Positions 41,993 to 50,484 of a stretch of 64,000 bases of DNA are shown piece by piece; the stretch's first letter is position 1; every line of letters starts with the position of its first letter. The position numbers and the translations under genes were made by a program. The stretch covers positions 5,861,501-5,925,500 of the forward strand of contig NZ_AP023360.1 in the NCBI RefSeq assembly GCF_018326265.1, given 5' to 3'. The notes beneath the pieces were generated by a model. The model was not told the origin of the DNA. It did no database searches and saw only the letters and a list, made by a program, of their open reading frames with translations. Source of the DNA: Catellatospora sp. IY07-71 (lineage in GTDB: Bacteria; Actinomycetota; Actinomycetes; Mycobacteriales; Micromonosporaceae).

Positions 41993-43626
41993 GCGTGGGA
42001 CTCCCCCCGGGCGGCGTTGCGGATGGCGCGCAGGCGCAGCATGACGTCGTCGCCGCCGCGCCCGAAGTGGTCGTGCAGCAGCCGGTACTGCGCGTACAGC
42101 GCGTCGTAGGCCCGCGCGCGCTCGGGGTCGGGCTGGTAGACACCGCGGTGCACCCGGCCCATCGCGTCGGACGCCTTGTGCACGTCCGGGTACGCCCCCG
42201 CGGCGACCGCGGCGTGGATGGCCGAGCCGAGCGCCGGGCCCTGCGCCGACCCGATGATGCTCAGCGGCCGGTTCGTGACGTCGGCGTAGATCTGCATCAG
42301 CAGCGTGTTCGAGGTGAGCCCGCCCGCCACGACGATCTCCTCGACCGGCACGCCCGCCTCGGCGAACGCCTCGATGATCATGCGCGTGCCGTACGCCGTC
42401 GACTCCAGCAGCGCCCGGTACACGTCCGGCGGGCGGGTGGCCAGGGTCAGGCCGACGATCAGGCCGGACAGGTCGTGGTTGACCAGCAGCGAGCGGTTGC
42501 CGTTCCACCAGTCCAGCGCGATCAGGCCGTGCGCGCCCACCGGCTGCGCGGCGGCCTGCTGCGACAGCACCTCGTGCGAGGCGTGGCCTGCGGGCGCGGC
42601 GTGCTCGACGTACCACCCGAAGATGTCGCCGACGCCGCTCTGCCCGGCCTCGTAACCCCAGGCGCCGGCGCTGATGCCGCCGTCCACCACGCCGCACATG
42701 CCGACCACCTCGGCCGGGACCGTGCCGTTGACCACGTGGCAGGTGGAGGTGCCCATGATGGCGACCAGCCGGCCCGGCTCCAGGGCCTGCGCCGCCGCGG
42801 CGGTCACGTGCGCGTCGACGTTGCCGACCGCGACCGCGATGCCCTCGGGCAGGCCGGTCCACGCCGCCGCCTGGGCGGTCAGCGAGCCCGCCCGCTCCCC
42901 CAGCGCCGCGAGCGGGCCGTCCAGCTTGGCCGGGAAGCCGATGAAGTTCGGGTTCAGCGCGGACAGGTAGTCGGCGGACGGGCCCGCCCCGTCCTGGAGG
43001 ATGCCCTTGTAGCCGGCGGTGCAGACGTTGCGCGTCTCCACCCCGCACAGCTGCCAGACGATCCAGTCCGCCGCCTCGATGAAGCGCTCGGCGCGGGCGT
43101 AGACCGCCGGGTCCTCCTCCAGCAGCTGCAGGCCCTTGGCGTACTGCCACTCGGCGGAGATCTTCCCGCCGTAGCGGCCCAGCCACGGCTCGCCGCGCTC
43201 GGCGGCCACCCGGTTGATCCGGTCGGCGTGCGGCTGCGCCGCGTGGTGCTTCCACAGCTTGACCCACGCGTGCGGGCGCTCGCGCAGCTCGGGCAGCTCG
43301 CACAGCGGCGTGCCGTCGGCCAGCGCGGGCAGCACCGTGCAGGCGGTGAAGTCGATCCCGATGCCGATCACGTGCTCGGCCGGCACGCCGCTGGCCGCCA
43401 GGGCCGCGGGCACGGCGTGACGCAGCACCTCGCGGTAGTCGTCCGGGTCCTGCAGGGCCCAGTCGGGCGGCAGCGGCGCCCCCGTCGCGGCAAGCACGGT
43501 GTCCATGACCGCGTGGCGGTACTCGTGCACCGCCGTGCCGACCTCGGCTCCGTCGCTGACCCGGACCACCAGGGCCCGTCCCGACAGCGTGCCGTAGTCC
43601 ACGCCGACGACGTAGCGGTCGCTCAT
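41989..43626 (-). CDS. araB: L-ribulokinase
   Basis: 545 residues, FGGY kinase family; it phosphorylates L-ribulose at C5. Features are the ATP phosphate loop VVGVDYGTLSGRALVV, the central AVGNVDAHVTAAA and AIMGTSTCHVVNG, WWNGNRSLLVNHDLSGLIVG and the adenine-site VVAGGLTSNTLLMQIYADV. ATG 43626 has GGAGG 7 nt upstream. First gene of the ara operon; a TTGACG-N17-TAACAC promoter with a palindromic operator over its -10 lies 33-61 bp upstream. Confidence 0.95.
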   Translation of the reverse strand: MSDRYVVGVDYGTLSGRALVVRVSDGAEVGTAVHEYRHAVMDTVLAATGAPLPPDWALQDPDDYREVLRHAVPAALAASGVPAEHVIGIGIDFTACTVLPALADGTPLCELPELRERPHAWVKLWKHHAAQPHADRINRVAAERGEPWLGRYGGKISAEWQYAKGLQLLEEDPAVYARAERFIEAADWIVWQLCGVETRNVCTAGYKGILQDGAGPSADYLSALNPNFIGFPAKLDGPLAALGERAGSLTAQAAAWTGLPEGIAVAVGNVDAHVTAAAAQALEPGRLVAIMGTSTCHVVNGTVPAEVVGMCGVVDGGISAGAWGYEAGQSGVGDIFGWYVEHAAPAGHASHEVLSQQAAAQPVGAHGLIALDWWNGNRSLLVNHDLSGLIVGLTLATRPPDVYRALLESTAYGTRMIIEAFAEAGVPVEEIVVAGGLTSNTLLMQIYADVTNRPLSIIGSAQGPALGSAIHAAVAAGAYPDVHKASDAMGRVHRGVYQPDPERARAYDALYAQYRLLHDHFGRGGDDVMLRLRAIRNAARGESHA

Positions 43627-43658
43627 CCCAAAACCTCCGCGGTGACTGTTGGCCCATA

Positions 43659-43687
43659 GTGTTAGCGCTAACATTCGGCACCGTCAA
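43659..43687 (-). promoter_or_regulatory. predicted ara operon promoter
   Basis: Minus strand TTGACG (43687-43682), 17-nt spacer, TAACAC (43664-43659). The operator palindrome occupies the -10 and the end of the spacer. Confidence 0.5.
43660..43673. promoter_or_regulatory. LacI-type ara operator 1
   Basis: TGTTAGCGCTAACA, a perfect 14-bp palindrome with central CG, typical of LacI-family operators, on the araB promoter. Confidence 0.7.
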
Positions 43688-43813
43688 GACTCGTTTTCGT
43701 AACGTGTCCGCAATCGCGACCGCACATCGTCCTGACTGGTCAGCCGTATTGTGCTGCATCAGCCCGACCTGGGCGGGCAACCTGGCACACGGTGAATGCT
43801 TGACGCGTCGGCA

Positions 43814-43827
43814 TGTTCGCGCTAACA
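43814..43827. promoter_or_regulatory. LacI-type ara operator 2
   Basis: TGTTCGCGCTAACA, one mismatch from operator 1 and 154 bp from it, suited to repression by looping. Confidence 0.6.
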
Positions 43828-43938
43828 CTTACGGGCACCGCAAGCGTTCGATGGGTGTACCGGCGGCAGGCGGCGTTCTGCGGCCGGGTACTCCGCCGGG
43901 CCGTCCATTCCGGAGGACGGGCGGCGGATCAGAACGGC

Positions 43939-43982
43939 GGGCGGGGGTGGCACTTCATGCGGTGAGAGCGACACCCCCGCCC
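43939..43982. terminator. terminator of the aldolase-like gene
   Basis: 11-bp arms GGGCGGGGGTG and CACCCCCGCCC with a 22-nt loop, 33 nt beyond the stop at 44016 on the minus strand. Confidence 0.5.
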
Positions 43983-44015
43983 GTCCTGCACGACCGCCTC
44001 GGGAAGCGGAACCGC

Positions 44016-45080
44016 TCAGGTGTTCGCGCCGCGGGCGGCCACCGCCCACCGGTCGACGACCGCACCGCCGGAGACGACGACCAGTTCGTCGTTGAGGTTC
44101 ACCGTCGCGCAGACGTGGTTGGGCACGACCCGCACCCGCGAGCCCGGCTCCGGCAGCGGCGTGCCCGGCGGGAACACGACCGTCGTGTGGTGCTCCGACT
44201 GGGCGGTGATGCGCGCCTCGGGCAGGTCGGGCAGCCGGCCGTAGCCGGTGTTCCAGGGAGCCCGGTCGGCGCCGAGCGCCTTGCCGCCCGCGTCGAGGAT
44301 GATGTGGCCGGGCGAGCGGCTGACCACGGTCGCCGTCGCGGTCAGCGCGACGTCGGCCGGCTCGCAGCTGCCCAGCTCCCACTGCTGCGCGTCGTTGAGG
44401 GCGTACACCCCGGGCCGGATCTCGGAGACGTCGGCGGTGTCGGTGTACCAGGCGGTCGGCGTGGAGCCGCCACTGACGACGCCCACCTCCAGCCCGGCCG
44501 CGCGGACCGCGTCGGCTGCCTCCCGCAGCGCCGCGGCCTCCTGCACGGCCACGTCCTTTCCCGCCCCGACAGCGGCGTACCCGTGGCCGGGGAAGGTGAA
44601 CACGCCGCGCACCCGCAGCCCGGCCCGTGCCGCCGCGAGTGCCACCGCACCCGCCTCGCCCGGCTGGACGCCGCTGCGGTGATGGCCGCAGTCCACCTCG
44701 ACCAGCACCTCCACCAGGCCGCCCGCGTGTTTGGCCAGCGCCTCGGCGCTCGCGCCGTTGTCCACGCCCACGGCGACCGTCGCGCGCTCGGCGACGGCCC
44801 GCAGCCGCGCCCCCTTCGCCTGGTCGATCCAGAGCGGGTACGCGATGAACAGGTCGGTGCAGCCGCCGCCGGAGAAGATCTCCGCCTCGGCGACGGTGGC
44901 CACGGTCAGCCCCACCGCACCGGCGTCGAGCTGCCGCCGCGCGATCTGCAGGCACTTGTGCGTCTTGGCGTGCGGGCGCAGCGCCACCCCGCGCTCGGCG
45001 GTGAAGGCCGCCATGCGGGCGAGGTTGCGGTCCAGGACGTCGAGATCCACCGACAGGTACGGCGTGGGCAGCTGATCCAT
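44016..45080 (-). CDS. PLP enzyme of the D-threonine aldolase / D-serine dehydratase family
   Basis: 354 residues, fold-type III PLP enzyme. The N-terminal alanine-racemase-like barrel has the PLP lysine in ALRPHAKTHKCLQIARRQLD near residue 40, HHRSGVQPGEA and VVSGGSTPTAW as the phosphate site; the C-terminal beta domain has VVPNHVCATVNLNDE, whose His and Cys match the metal site of the DSD1-like family. It likely cleaves or dehydrates a D-3-hydroxy amino acid. Monocistronic; no control site recognised. Substrate is inferred from family only. Confidence 0.85.
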   Translation of the reverse strand: MDQLPTPYLSVDLDVLDRNLARMAAFTAERGVALRPHAKTHKCLQIARRQLDAGAVGLTVATVAEAEIFSGGGCTDLFIAYPLWIDQAKGARLRAVAERATVAVGVDNGASAEALAKHAGGLVEVLVEVDCGHHRSGVQPGEAGAVALAAARAGLRVRGVFTFPGHGYAAVGAGKDVAVQEAAALREAADAVRAAGLEVGVVSGGSTPTAWYTDTADVSEIRPGVYALNDAQQWELGSCEPADVALTATATVVSRSPGHIILDAGGKALGADRAPWNTGYGRLPDLPEARITAQSEHHTTVVFPPGTPLPEPGSRVRVVPNHVCATVNLNDELVVVSGGAVVDRWAVAARGANT

Positions 45081-45168
45081 GCCGCCATGCTGCCATCAGG
45101 CGTCGGTTGGCGCACGATTCCAGAACGTTCATTCGTTATCACGGTATGCACACGGGTAGGCGGAGGTC

Positions 45169-45885
45169 ATGAGCACACGCACCATCCTGATCGGACTCAC
45201 TGCCACTGCTCTGCTCGCCGGGTGCGCACCGTGGCGCGACGGCCGCGAGGCGGACGGCGGAGAACCCGGGCACCGCGAGCACGTCGCCGTCGCCGCGCGG
45301 GGGGACCGTGACGCGGCGGCGCTGGCCGTGGTCGGCGCGGCCACCACGGTGACCGTACGGGCCGTGGACCTGGGCGCGGACCTGTTCCGCATCAGCACCC
45401 CGCCGGATTCGCGGCTGGCCCCGGAGGTGGTGGAGTCCGGCGGCCGGTTCGAGCTGCATCTCGCCGAGACCGGCAAGACCGGGCCCGCCGCCGTCGAGGT
45501 GCTGCTCGACCATCGGGTGCGCTGGGACCTGCGCCTGTCCGGCGGGAGCACCGAGACGCTGGTGGACGTCGGGGCCGGGCGGCTGTCCGCGCTGGACTTC
45601 GCGGCCGGGTCGAGCCGCATCGAGGCGGTGCTGCCCCAGCCCGACGGCGCGGTGACGGTGCGCATGGGCGGTGGCGCGAACACGTTCCTGGTCCGGGTGC
45701 CCCGGGCGGTGCCGGTCCGGGTTTCCGCCGGGGGCGGCGCCGCCACGGTGACCGTCGACGGCGTGCGCCGCTCCGGCGTCGCCGGTGGCAGCGTCTTCAC
45801 CCCGCCGGGCTGGGCGGACGCCGCCGACCGCTACGAGGTGGACGCGACGGCGGGCGTCTCCACCCTCACCGTCGACCGTCGCTGA
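45169..45885 (+). CDS. lipoprotein with DUF4097-like beta repeat
   Basis: 238 residues. A lipoprotein signal (ILIGLTATALLAGCAP) with Cys as the acylated residue, then a short charged linker and a beta-strand-rich body with repeating Gly-rich turns (VDVGAGRLSALDFAAGSSRIEAVL, VRMGGGANTFLV, SAGGGAATVTVDG) like the DUF4097/putative adhesin fold. It is extracellular and membrane-anchored; role unknown. GGCGGAGG precedes the ATG. It is divergent from the PLP enzyme. Confidence 0.75.
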   Translation: MSTRTILIGLTATALLAGCAPWRDGREADGGEPGHREHVAVAARGDRDAAALAVVGAATTVTVRAVDLGADLFRISTPPDSRLAPEVVESGGRFELHLAETGKTGPAAVEVLLDHRVRWDLRLSGGSTETLVDVGAGRLSALDFAAGSSRIEAVLPQPDGAVTVRMGGGANTFLVRVPRAVPVRVSAGGGAATVTVDGVRRSGVAGGSVFTPPGWADAADRYEVDATAGVSTLTVDRR

Positions 45886-45975
45886 GCGGAGCGTCGCGTC
45901 CGGGGGCCGTGCGTCGTTGAGGAGGATGCCCGGCCGCCGGCCGTGGCGGAATGGCACACCGACGATGAGCCGCAC

Positions 45976-46611
45976 ATGACACCGGACCAGGAGTGGGAGG
46001 CCGCGCTGCGGCAGCACGCCGCCGCGCAGTCCGCCGCCGTGACCGCCGCCCGGGACTCGGCGCCCTGGCCGCCGGGCGTGGACCGGGACGCCGTCTACGC
46101 GCTGGGTCACCGGATCAACGACTACGTGCACCGGTTCCTGGTGGAGATGCACGCGGCGCACGGGCCGCGGCTGTGGGCGGCGATGTCGCGGGCGGCGCGG
46201 ATCCACACGGCGCTCGGCGAGGAGCGGCGGCGGCGCGTGCGGTGGCACCGCCTGTCGGGGGCTTACCTGCCCGCGCCGGGCCCGGACCACTGGGACGAGC
46301 GTGCCTACGGGCTGCTGGCGAGCAGCGTGCCGGTGCGGGTCGAGCCGGGTTTCGTGATGTGGCGCAGGCCGCTGTTCAACGCGTACTCCCCGCAGCTGTT
46401 CGTCACCACCCACGGGCTGTGGGGCGTGCTGCGCTACGACGGCGACGCGGGGCCGGAGTGGACGGGGCGCTCCGGCTGGGTGGTGTCGCTCGGCTTCCGG
46501 ACCCGGGCTGAGTTCGCCGCCGAGCCCGACCTGTTCCTGGACCGGCCGCCGGCCGACTTCGCGCCCGCGGTGCTGCGGGTGCTCACGGAGTGCGTCCGGG
46601 CTCCGCTGTGA
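45976..46611 (+). CDS. uncharacterised protein
   Basis: 211 residues, soluble, not recognised. Segments include RDAVYALGHRINDYVHRFLVEM, RAARIHTALGEERRRRVRWHRL, VPVRVEPGFVMWRRPLFNAY, and GRSGWVVSLGFRTRAEFAAEP. The ATG at 45976 is preferred (GATGAG 6 nt upstream) over a GTG at 45943 that lacks any ribosome binding site. The last 29 bp overlap the end of the convergent F420 enzyme gene. No function can be proposed. Confidence 0.6.
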   Translation: MTPDQEWEAALRQHAAAQSAAVTAARDSAPWPPGVDRDAVYALGHRINDYVHRFLVEMHAAHGPRLWAAMSRAARIHTALGEERRRRVRWHRLSGAYLPAPGPDHWDERAYGLLASSVPVRVEPGFVMWRRPLFNAYSPQLFVTTHGLWGVLRYDGDAGPEWTGRSGWVVSLGFRTRAEFAAEPDLFLDRPPADFAPAVLRVLTECVRAPL

Positions 46612-47017
46612 GCCCGGCGCCGGACCAGGCCGTCCAGCGCGTCACGGCGATGGCGACGACCGGGCCGGGCGGCGGCTCGGCGTACTGCGGATAGCGGGCC
46701 GTGAGCAGCGCCAGCGCGACGCCGGTGGCGGGATCGGCCGGGTCCAGCACGCGGGCGGTGCCGTCGGCGCGCACCCACCACAGCCGCGACCAGTCCTCCT
46801 CGTAGTGGTCGGCGAGCAGGCACACCCGCGGATCGGCGGCGATGTTGGCCAGCCGCCGCAGGGCGGTGGTGCGCTTGGGTTTGCGGTCCACGGCCGTGTA
46901 CACGGTGTCGCCGTCCACCGCGAACACCACCGGCACCAGGTGCGGGACCCCGTCGGCGCCGACGGTGGCGAGCCGGGCCACCCGGGCCGCGGCGAACCGC
47001 TCCCGCGCGGCGCTCAC
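46583..47017 (-). CDS. PPOX-class F420-dependent oxidoreductase (TIGR03668-like)
   Basis: 144 residues with the split beta-barrel of the pyridoxamine-oxidase-like superfamily: RFAAARVARLATVGADGVPHLVPVVFAVDGDTVYTAVDRKPKR and LRRLANIAADPRVCLLADHYEEDWSRLWWVRADG are characteristic of the small F420-using group. It reduces or oxidises an unknown small molecule with deazaflavin. The GTG start overlaps the stop of the luciferase-like F420 enzyme (GTGA), so the two are coupled. Confidence 0.87.
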   Translation of the reverse strand: MSAARERFAAARVARLATVGADGVPHLVPVVFAVDGDTVYTAVDRKPKRTTALRRLANIAADPRVCLLADHYEEDWSRLWWVRADGTARVLDPADPATGVALALLTARYPQYAEPPPGPVVAIAVTRWTAWSGAGLTAEPGRTP

Positions 47018-47844
47018 CCCTTGGTGAACGTGCCGATGGCGGTCTCCCAAGCGTCCAGCGCCCGGTGGACCACGCCTTCGGGCCCGGAGGGCAGCCAGTG
47101 CATGGCCCGGCGGACCCCGGCGGCGGCGAGCCGCTCCAGCACCTTCGGATCGTTGGGCACGGACAGCACCTGCACCTGCACCGGCCGCTCGGCGCGGGTG
47201 CGCAGCCCGGCGATGCGGTCGAGCAGGGCGGCGTCCTCGCCCCAGTTGGGCAGCCAGCCGTCGCCGAACGCGAGCACCCGGTCCAGCACGGTCGGGCCGG
47301 TGCCGCCGACCAGGATCGGCGGGTGCGGCCACTGCACGGGCTTCGGGTAGCACCAGATCCGGTCGAAGTCGACGTACTGGCCGGTGTAGCTGGCCTCGTG
47401 CCGGGCCCAGATCTCCTTCATCGCCTCGACCCGCTCGGCCATGACGGCCATGCGCACCCTCGGGTCGGTGCCGTGGTTGCGCATCTCCTCGCGGTTCCAC
47501 CCGGCGCCCACGCCGAACTCGAACCGGCCGCCGGACAGGTGGTCGATGCTGGCCACAGCCTTGGCGGTATGGATCGGGTCGCGCTGGACGACCAGGCAGA
47601 TGCCGCTGCCGACGCGCAGCCGCGAGGTCGCGGTGACCGCCGCGGTCAGCGCGACGAACAGGTCGTAGCAGTGCCAGTACTTGGGCGGCATCTCGCCGAA
47701 CGGGTACGGCGACTCGCGGCTGGCCGGGATGTGGCTGTGCTCGGCGAAGAACAGGGCGTTCTGGCCGCGGTCCTCCACCAGCCGGGCGACCTCGCCCGGG
47801 TGCATGCCGTCGTGGGTCGGGAAGTATCCGACGCCGAACTCCAT
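47014..47844 (-). CDS. luciferase-like F420-dependent oxidoreductase
   Basis: 276 residues, TIM-barrel LLM class. MEFGVGYFPTHDGMHPGEVARLVED opens the barrel; PYPFGEMPPKYWHCYDLFVALTAAV, LRVGSGICLVVQRDPIHTAKAVASIDHLSGGRFEFGVGAGWNREE is the diagnostic cofactor region (bulge motif near 100-115), and PPILVGGTGPTVLDRVLAFGDGWLPN follows. The ATG at 47844 is chosen since the barrel begins there and GAGGGG lies 8 nt upstream. It is co-translated with the PPOX-class enzyme, suggesting consecutive F420 steps. Confidence 0.88.
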   Translation of the reverse strand: MEFGVGYFPTHDGMHPGEVARLVEDRGQNALFFAEHSHIPASRESPYPFGEMPPKYWHCYDLFVALTAAVTATSRLRVGSGICLVVQRDPIHTAKAVASIDHLSGGRFEFGVGAGWNREEMRNHGTDPRVRMAVMAERVEAMKEIWARHEASYTGQYVDFDRIWCYPKPVQWPHPPILVGGTGPTVLDRVLAFGDGWLPNWGEDAALLDRIAGLRTRAERPVQVQVLSVPNDPKVLERLAAAGVRRAMHWLPSGPEGVVHRALDAWETAIGTFTKG

Positions 47845-47938
47845 GGCCAGCCCCCTCACACGTCCGCCGCCCAGCATATGCACTCATGTCCGCTTTATCT
47901 GGATGTTCAGGGTTCCGGGCGCGGGGCGGCCGGGACGA

Positions 47939-47980
47939 GCCACAACTTCTGGGTTGTAGGTACAACCCAGAAGTTGTGGC
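47939..47980. terminator. 20-bp-arm hairpin, terminator
   Basis: Arms 47939-47958 and 47961-47980 are exact reverse complements (inner part GGGTTGTA and TACAACCC) with a GG loop. It lies 15 nt downstream of the hydrolase stop at 47995 on the minus strand. Confidence 0.6.
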
Positions 47981-47994
47981 GCTCTCGTGGAAGG

Positions 47995-49404
47995 TCAGGG
48001 CAGCAGCAGGCCCAGCGCCAGCGCGAACGGCGCCAGCAGCACCCCGCCGCCCGCCACCACCGCGAGCCGCACCCGTGTCGCACCGGTCGCGGTGCGCAGC
48101 GCAGGCACCAGCAGCGCGGTGCAGACCAGCGCGGCCGCGGCGACCCCGCGCAGCAGCAGCCAGGGCAGCGGCTGGCCGAGCAGGTCGCCGCTGATCTGCT
48201 TGCCCGAGGTGGCCACCGTCATGACCGCGTACACGATGCCGCCGAGCGCAGCGGTCAGGCCGGTCACGACGAGCCAGCGTGCCGCGACCGCTCCCGCAGG
48301 ACGGCCGCGTCGGCCGCGCAGCCGCCGGATCAGCGCCCACCCCGGCCAGCTCAGCAGCGCCACGACGAGCAGCGCGAACCCGGCCCACCACAGTAGGGAC
48401 ACCGGACCGGCCGGGCGGCTGAGGGTGCTCTGCTCCGGCAGCGGATCGGCGGCCGAGGCGGGCACGTTGCCGCCGGTCACCGAGGTGAGCCAGTCCGTCA
48501 TCACGGTGCCGTAGCCGGGGAGCAGTTCGCCCATCACGAAGCCGCCGATCGTCGGGCCGCCGACCCGGTCGTAGCCGTCGGTGGTGACCCGGCCCGCGTG
48601 CGAGCCGTGCGGCAGGATCCGGACGGTCACGCTCGGGCTCGCGGTCAGCTCACGCCGGAAGACCTCCGCGCTCTCCCGTGGCGGGACCTGCGTGTCCAAC
48701 TCGCCCCAGATCGCCAGCACCGGCTGCCGGACCGCCCGCAGCGCCGGCACCGGATCGTAGGCGGCCTCCGGGAACCCGTTGGTCGCGATGGCCAGGCCCA
48801 TGCCGGTGGCGACGATCGCCTCGGCGGTGGGCGCGCTCACCCCGGCCCGGGTGATCCGGTTGACCAGGTTCCACGCCTGGGTACGCGCCGGTGGCAGGCC
48901 CGGCGCCCCGATGGTGATCAGGAACTTGGCGTCCGCCGAGCGCGACGCGGCCAGCGGCGCCACCCACCCGCCCTCGCTCAAGCCCCACAGCCCGGTGCGC
49001 GCCGGGTCCACGTCGGGCAGCGCGGCCAGCGCCCGCACCCCCGCGAGCGCGTCGTCGGCCAGGGCCGAGTAGTCCCGGTGGAACTTCGTGTAGTCCGCGC
49101 GCTTGTCGTAGATGAGCGTGACCAGGCCCGCCCGCGCGAACACCTCGGCCTCCTGGCCCAGGTCCACCCGCGCGGCCGGACCGGAGCCGTGCACGAGCAC
49201 GATCGCCGGGTGCCGCCGTGCCGGGTCGAGGTCCGCGCGGCGCACCACCGAACCGTGCAGTGTGGTGGCGCCGTTGGCGAAGGTCAGGTCGGTGGCGGTC
49301 AGCCCGGCCGGAGGGGTGTACACGTCGTCGGCGGCGGGCGCGGCCGAAGGGGTGAGGGCGAGCAGCAGAGCGGCTCCGAGAGCAGCGATGAACGTTCGTC
49401 TCAT
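47995..49404 (-). CDS. secreted/membrane-anchored alpha/beta hydrolase
   Basis: 469 residues. A Sec signal (FIAALGAALLLALTPSAAPA) precedes an extracellular hydrolase domain to about 345: oxyanion VLVHGSGPAARVD, nucleophile GLWGLSEGGWVAPLAA, acid IWGELDTQVPP and His PHGSHAGRV. The C-terminal 115 residues hold four to five membrane helices, an unusual tail that fixes the catalytic domain to the outer face. Substrate unknown; peptidase S9-like esterases are the closest type. Monocistronic, ended by the 20-bp hairpin. Confidence 0.83.
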   Translation of the reverse strand: MRRTFIAALGAALLLALTPSAAPAADDVYTPPAGLTATDLTFANGATTLHGSVVRRADLDPARRHPAIVLVHGSGPAARVDLGQEAEVFARAGLVTLIYDKRADYTKFHRDYSALADDALAGVRALAALPDVDPARTGLWGLSEGGWVAPLAASRSADAKFLITIGAPGLPPARTQAWNLVNRITRAGVSAPTAEAIVATGMGLAIATNGFPEAAYDPVPALRAVRQPVLAIWGELDTQVPPRESAEVFRRELTASPSVTVRILPHGSHAGRVTTDGYDRVGGPTIGGFVMGELLPGYGTVMTDWLTSVTGGNVPASAADPLPEQSTLSRPAGPVSLLWWAGFALLVVALLSWPGWALIRRLRGRRGRPAGAVAARWLVVTGLTAALGGIVYAVMTVATSGKQISGDLLGQPLPWLLLRGVAAAALVCTALLVPALRTATGATRVRLAVVAGGGVLLAPFALALGLLLP

Positions 49405-49511
49405 ACCGACGATCGTCGAAAAACGACGGTCTGCGCACATCGCCGACGTGAGCGAGCCCGCCGCTCCCCCGCGCGGGTGAGCGGCGGGCACGCGGCCGCG
49501 CCCGGAGGCTC

Positions 49512-50345
49512 CTAGAGCGGGACGCCCGCGCCCGACACGGCGATGCCTGTCCCCTCGCCCACGCCGATACCGACGGTGAGCAGGCTGGGCCTGCCCATAT
49601 CGTCGCCCTGGTGCACGGTGACGGTGGCGGGCGTGCCGACCAGGCCGAGTTCACGCAGGTAACCGCCGAGCGCGGCGGCCGCGGCACCGGTGGCCGGGTC
49701 CTCGACCACGCCACCGGGCGGGAAGGGGTTGCGGGCGTGGAACACGTGCGCCGATTCCCGCCACACCAGGTCGACGGTGGTCCAGCCGCGACGGGCCATC
49801 AGCTCGCCCAGCGCCGCGAAGTCGTAGTCCAGCTCCGCCAGCCGGGCCCGGCTCCCGGCCGCGATCACCGGGTGCCAGACCCCGGCGAAGGCCAGCCGGG
49901 GCGGCAGCGCCGGGTCGAGGTCGTCCGCCGTCCAGCCCAGCGCCGTCAGCAGCTCGGCGAGGTCGTCCTCGGACAGTGGTGCGGTGCGCGGGGGCACGCT
50001 GGTCAGCGTCGCCGTCACCGTGCCGTCGGCGTCACCGGTCAGCACGTCGACCGTGCCCGCGGGCGTGTCGAAGACCAGCGGGCCGGTGCCGTGGCGCTCG
50101 GCGTACGCGACCGCGGCGGCGATCGTCGCATGCCCGCAGAACGGCACCTCCGCCAGCGGGCTGAAGTAGCGCACGCCGAACCGGCCGCCGCCGCGCGCGA
50201 CCAGGAACGCCGTCTCCGAGTAACCGACGTCGGCGGCGATGCGCAGCATGGCGGCGCTGTCGAGGCCGGTGGCGTCGAGGACCACCCCGGCCGGGTTGCC
50301 GCCCTTCGGATCGGTGCTGAACGCGGCATACCGCAGGATCTCCAT
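49512..50345 (-). CDS. PhzF family protein
   Basis: 277 residues with the diaminopimelate-epimerase-like double fold of PhzF isomerases: MEILRYAAFSTDPKGGNPAGVVL with the GNPAGV motif, GYSETAFLVARG with the catalytic Glu, VRYFSPLAEVPFCGHATIAAAVA, and VVEDPATGAAAAALGGYL. PhzF itself isomerises a phenazine precursor, but most homologues have other unknown substrates and no phenazine genes are near. TACGGT stands 6 nt before the ATG, giving a leaderless start. It is divergent from a sensor kinase. Confidence 0.88.
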   Translation of the reverse strand: MEILRYAAFSTDPKGGNPAGVVLDATGLDSAAMLRIAADVGYSETAFLVARGGGRFGVRYFSPLAEVPFCGHATIAAAVAYAERHGTGPLVFDTPAGTVDVLTGDADGTVTATLTSVPPRTAPLSEDDLAELLTALGWTADDLDPALPPRLAFAGVWHPVIAAGSRARLAELDYDFAALGELMARRGWTTVDLVWRESAHVFHARNPFPPGGVVEDPATGAAAAALGGYLRELGLVGTPATVTVHQGDDMGRPSLLTVGIGVGEGTGIAVSGAGVPL

Positions 50346-50351
50346 GGCCCG

Positions 50352-50357
50352 ACCGTA
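50352..50357 (-). promoter_or_regulatory. -10 box of a leaderless promoter
   Basis: TACGGT on the minus strand, 6 nt before the ATG at 50345. Confidence 0.55.
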
Positions 50358-50471
50358 GCCCGGGTCCGGGTGGCCACCCACGGCCAATCCGGGACCGGTG
50401 GCCTCCCACCCGTACGCCGGTATCAGGGCCGGATGGCTCCCCGGTACGACGACACCGCACCCGGCCGCGGC

Positions 50472-50477
50472 TAGCGT
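50472..50477 (+). promoter_or_regulatory. -10 box of a leaderless promoter
   Basis: TAGCGT, 7 nt before the ATG at 50485. Confidence 0.55.
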
Positions 50478-50484
50478 ACGGCGG

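Larger units (their letters stand above)
43627..44015. other. 389-bp control region upstream of araB
   Basis: No gene seen. It contains the ara promoter, two related operator palindromes and, at 43939-43982, the terminator of the gene to the right. Confidence 0.6.
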
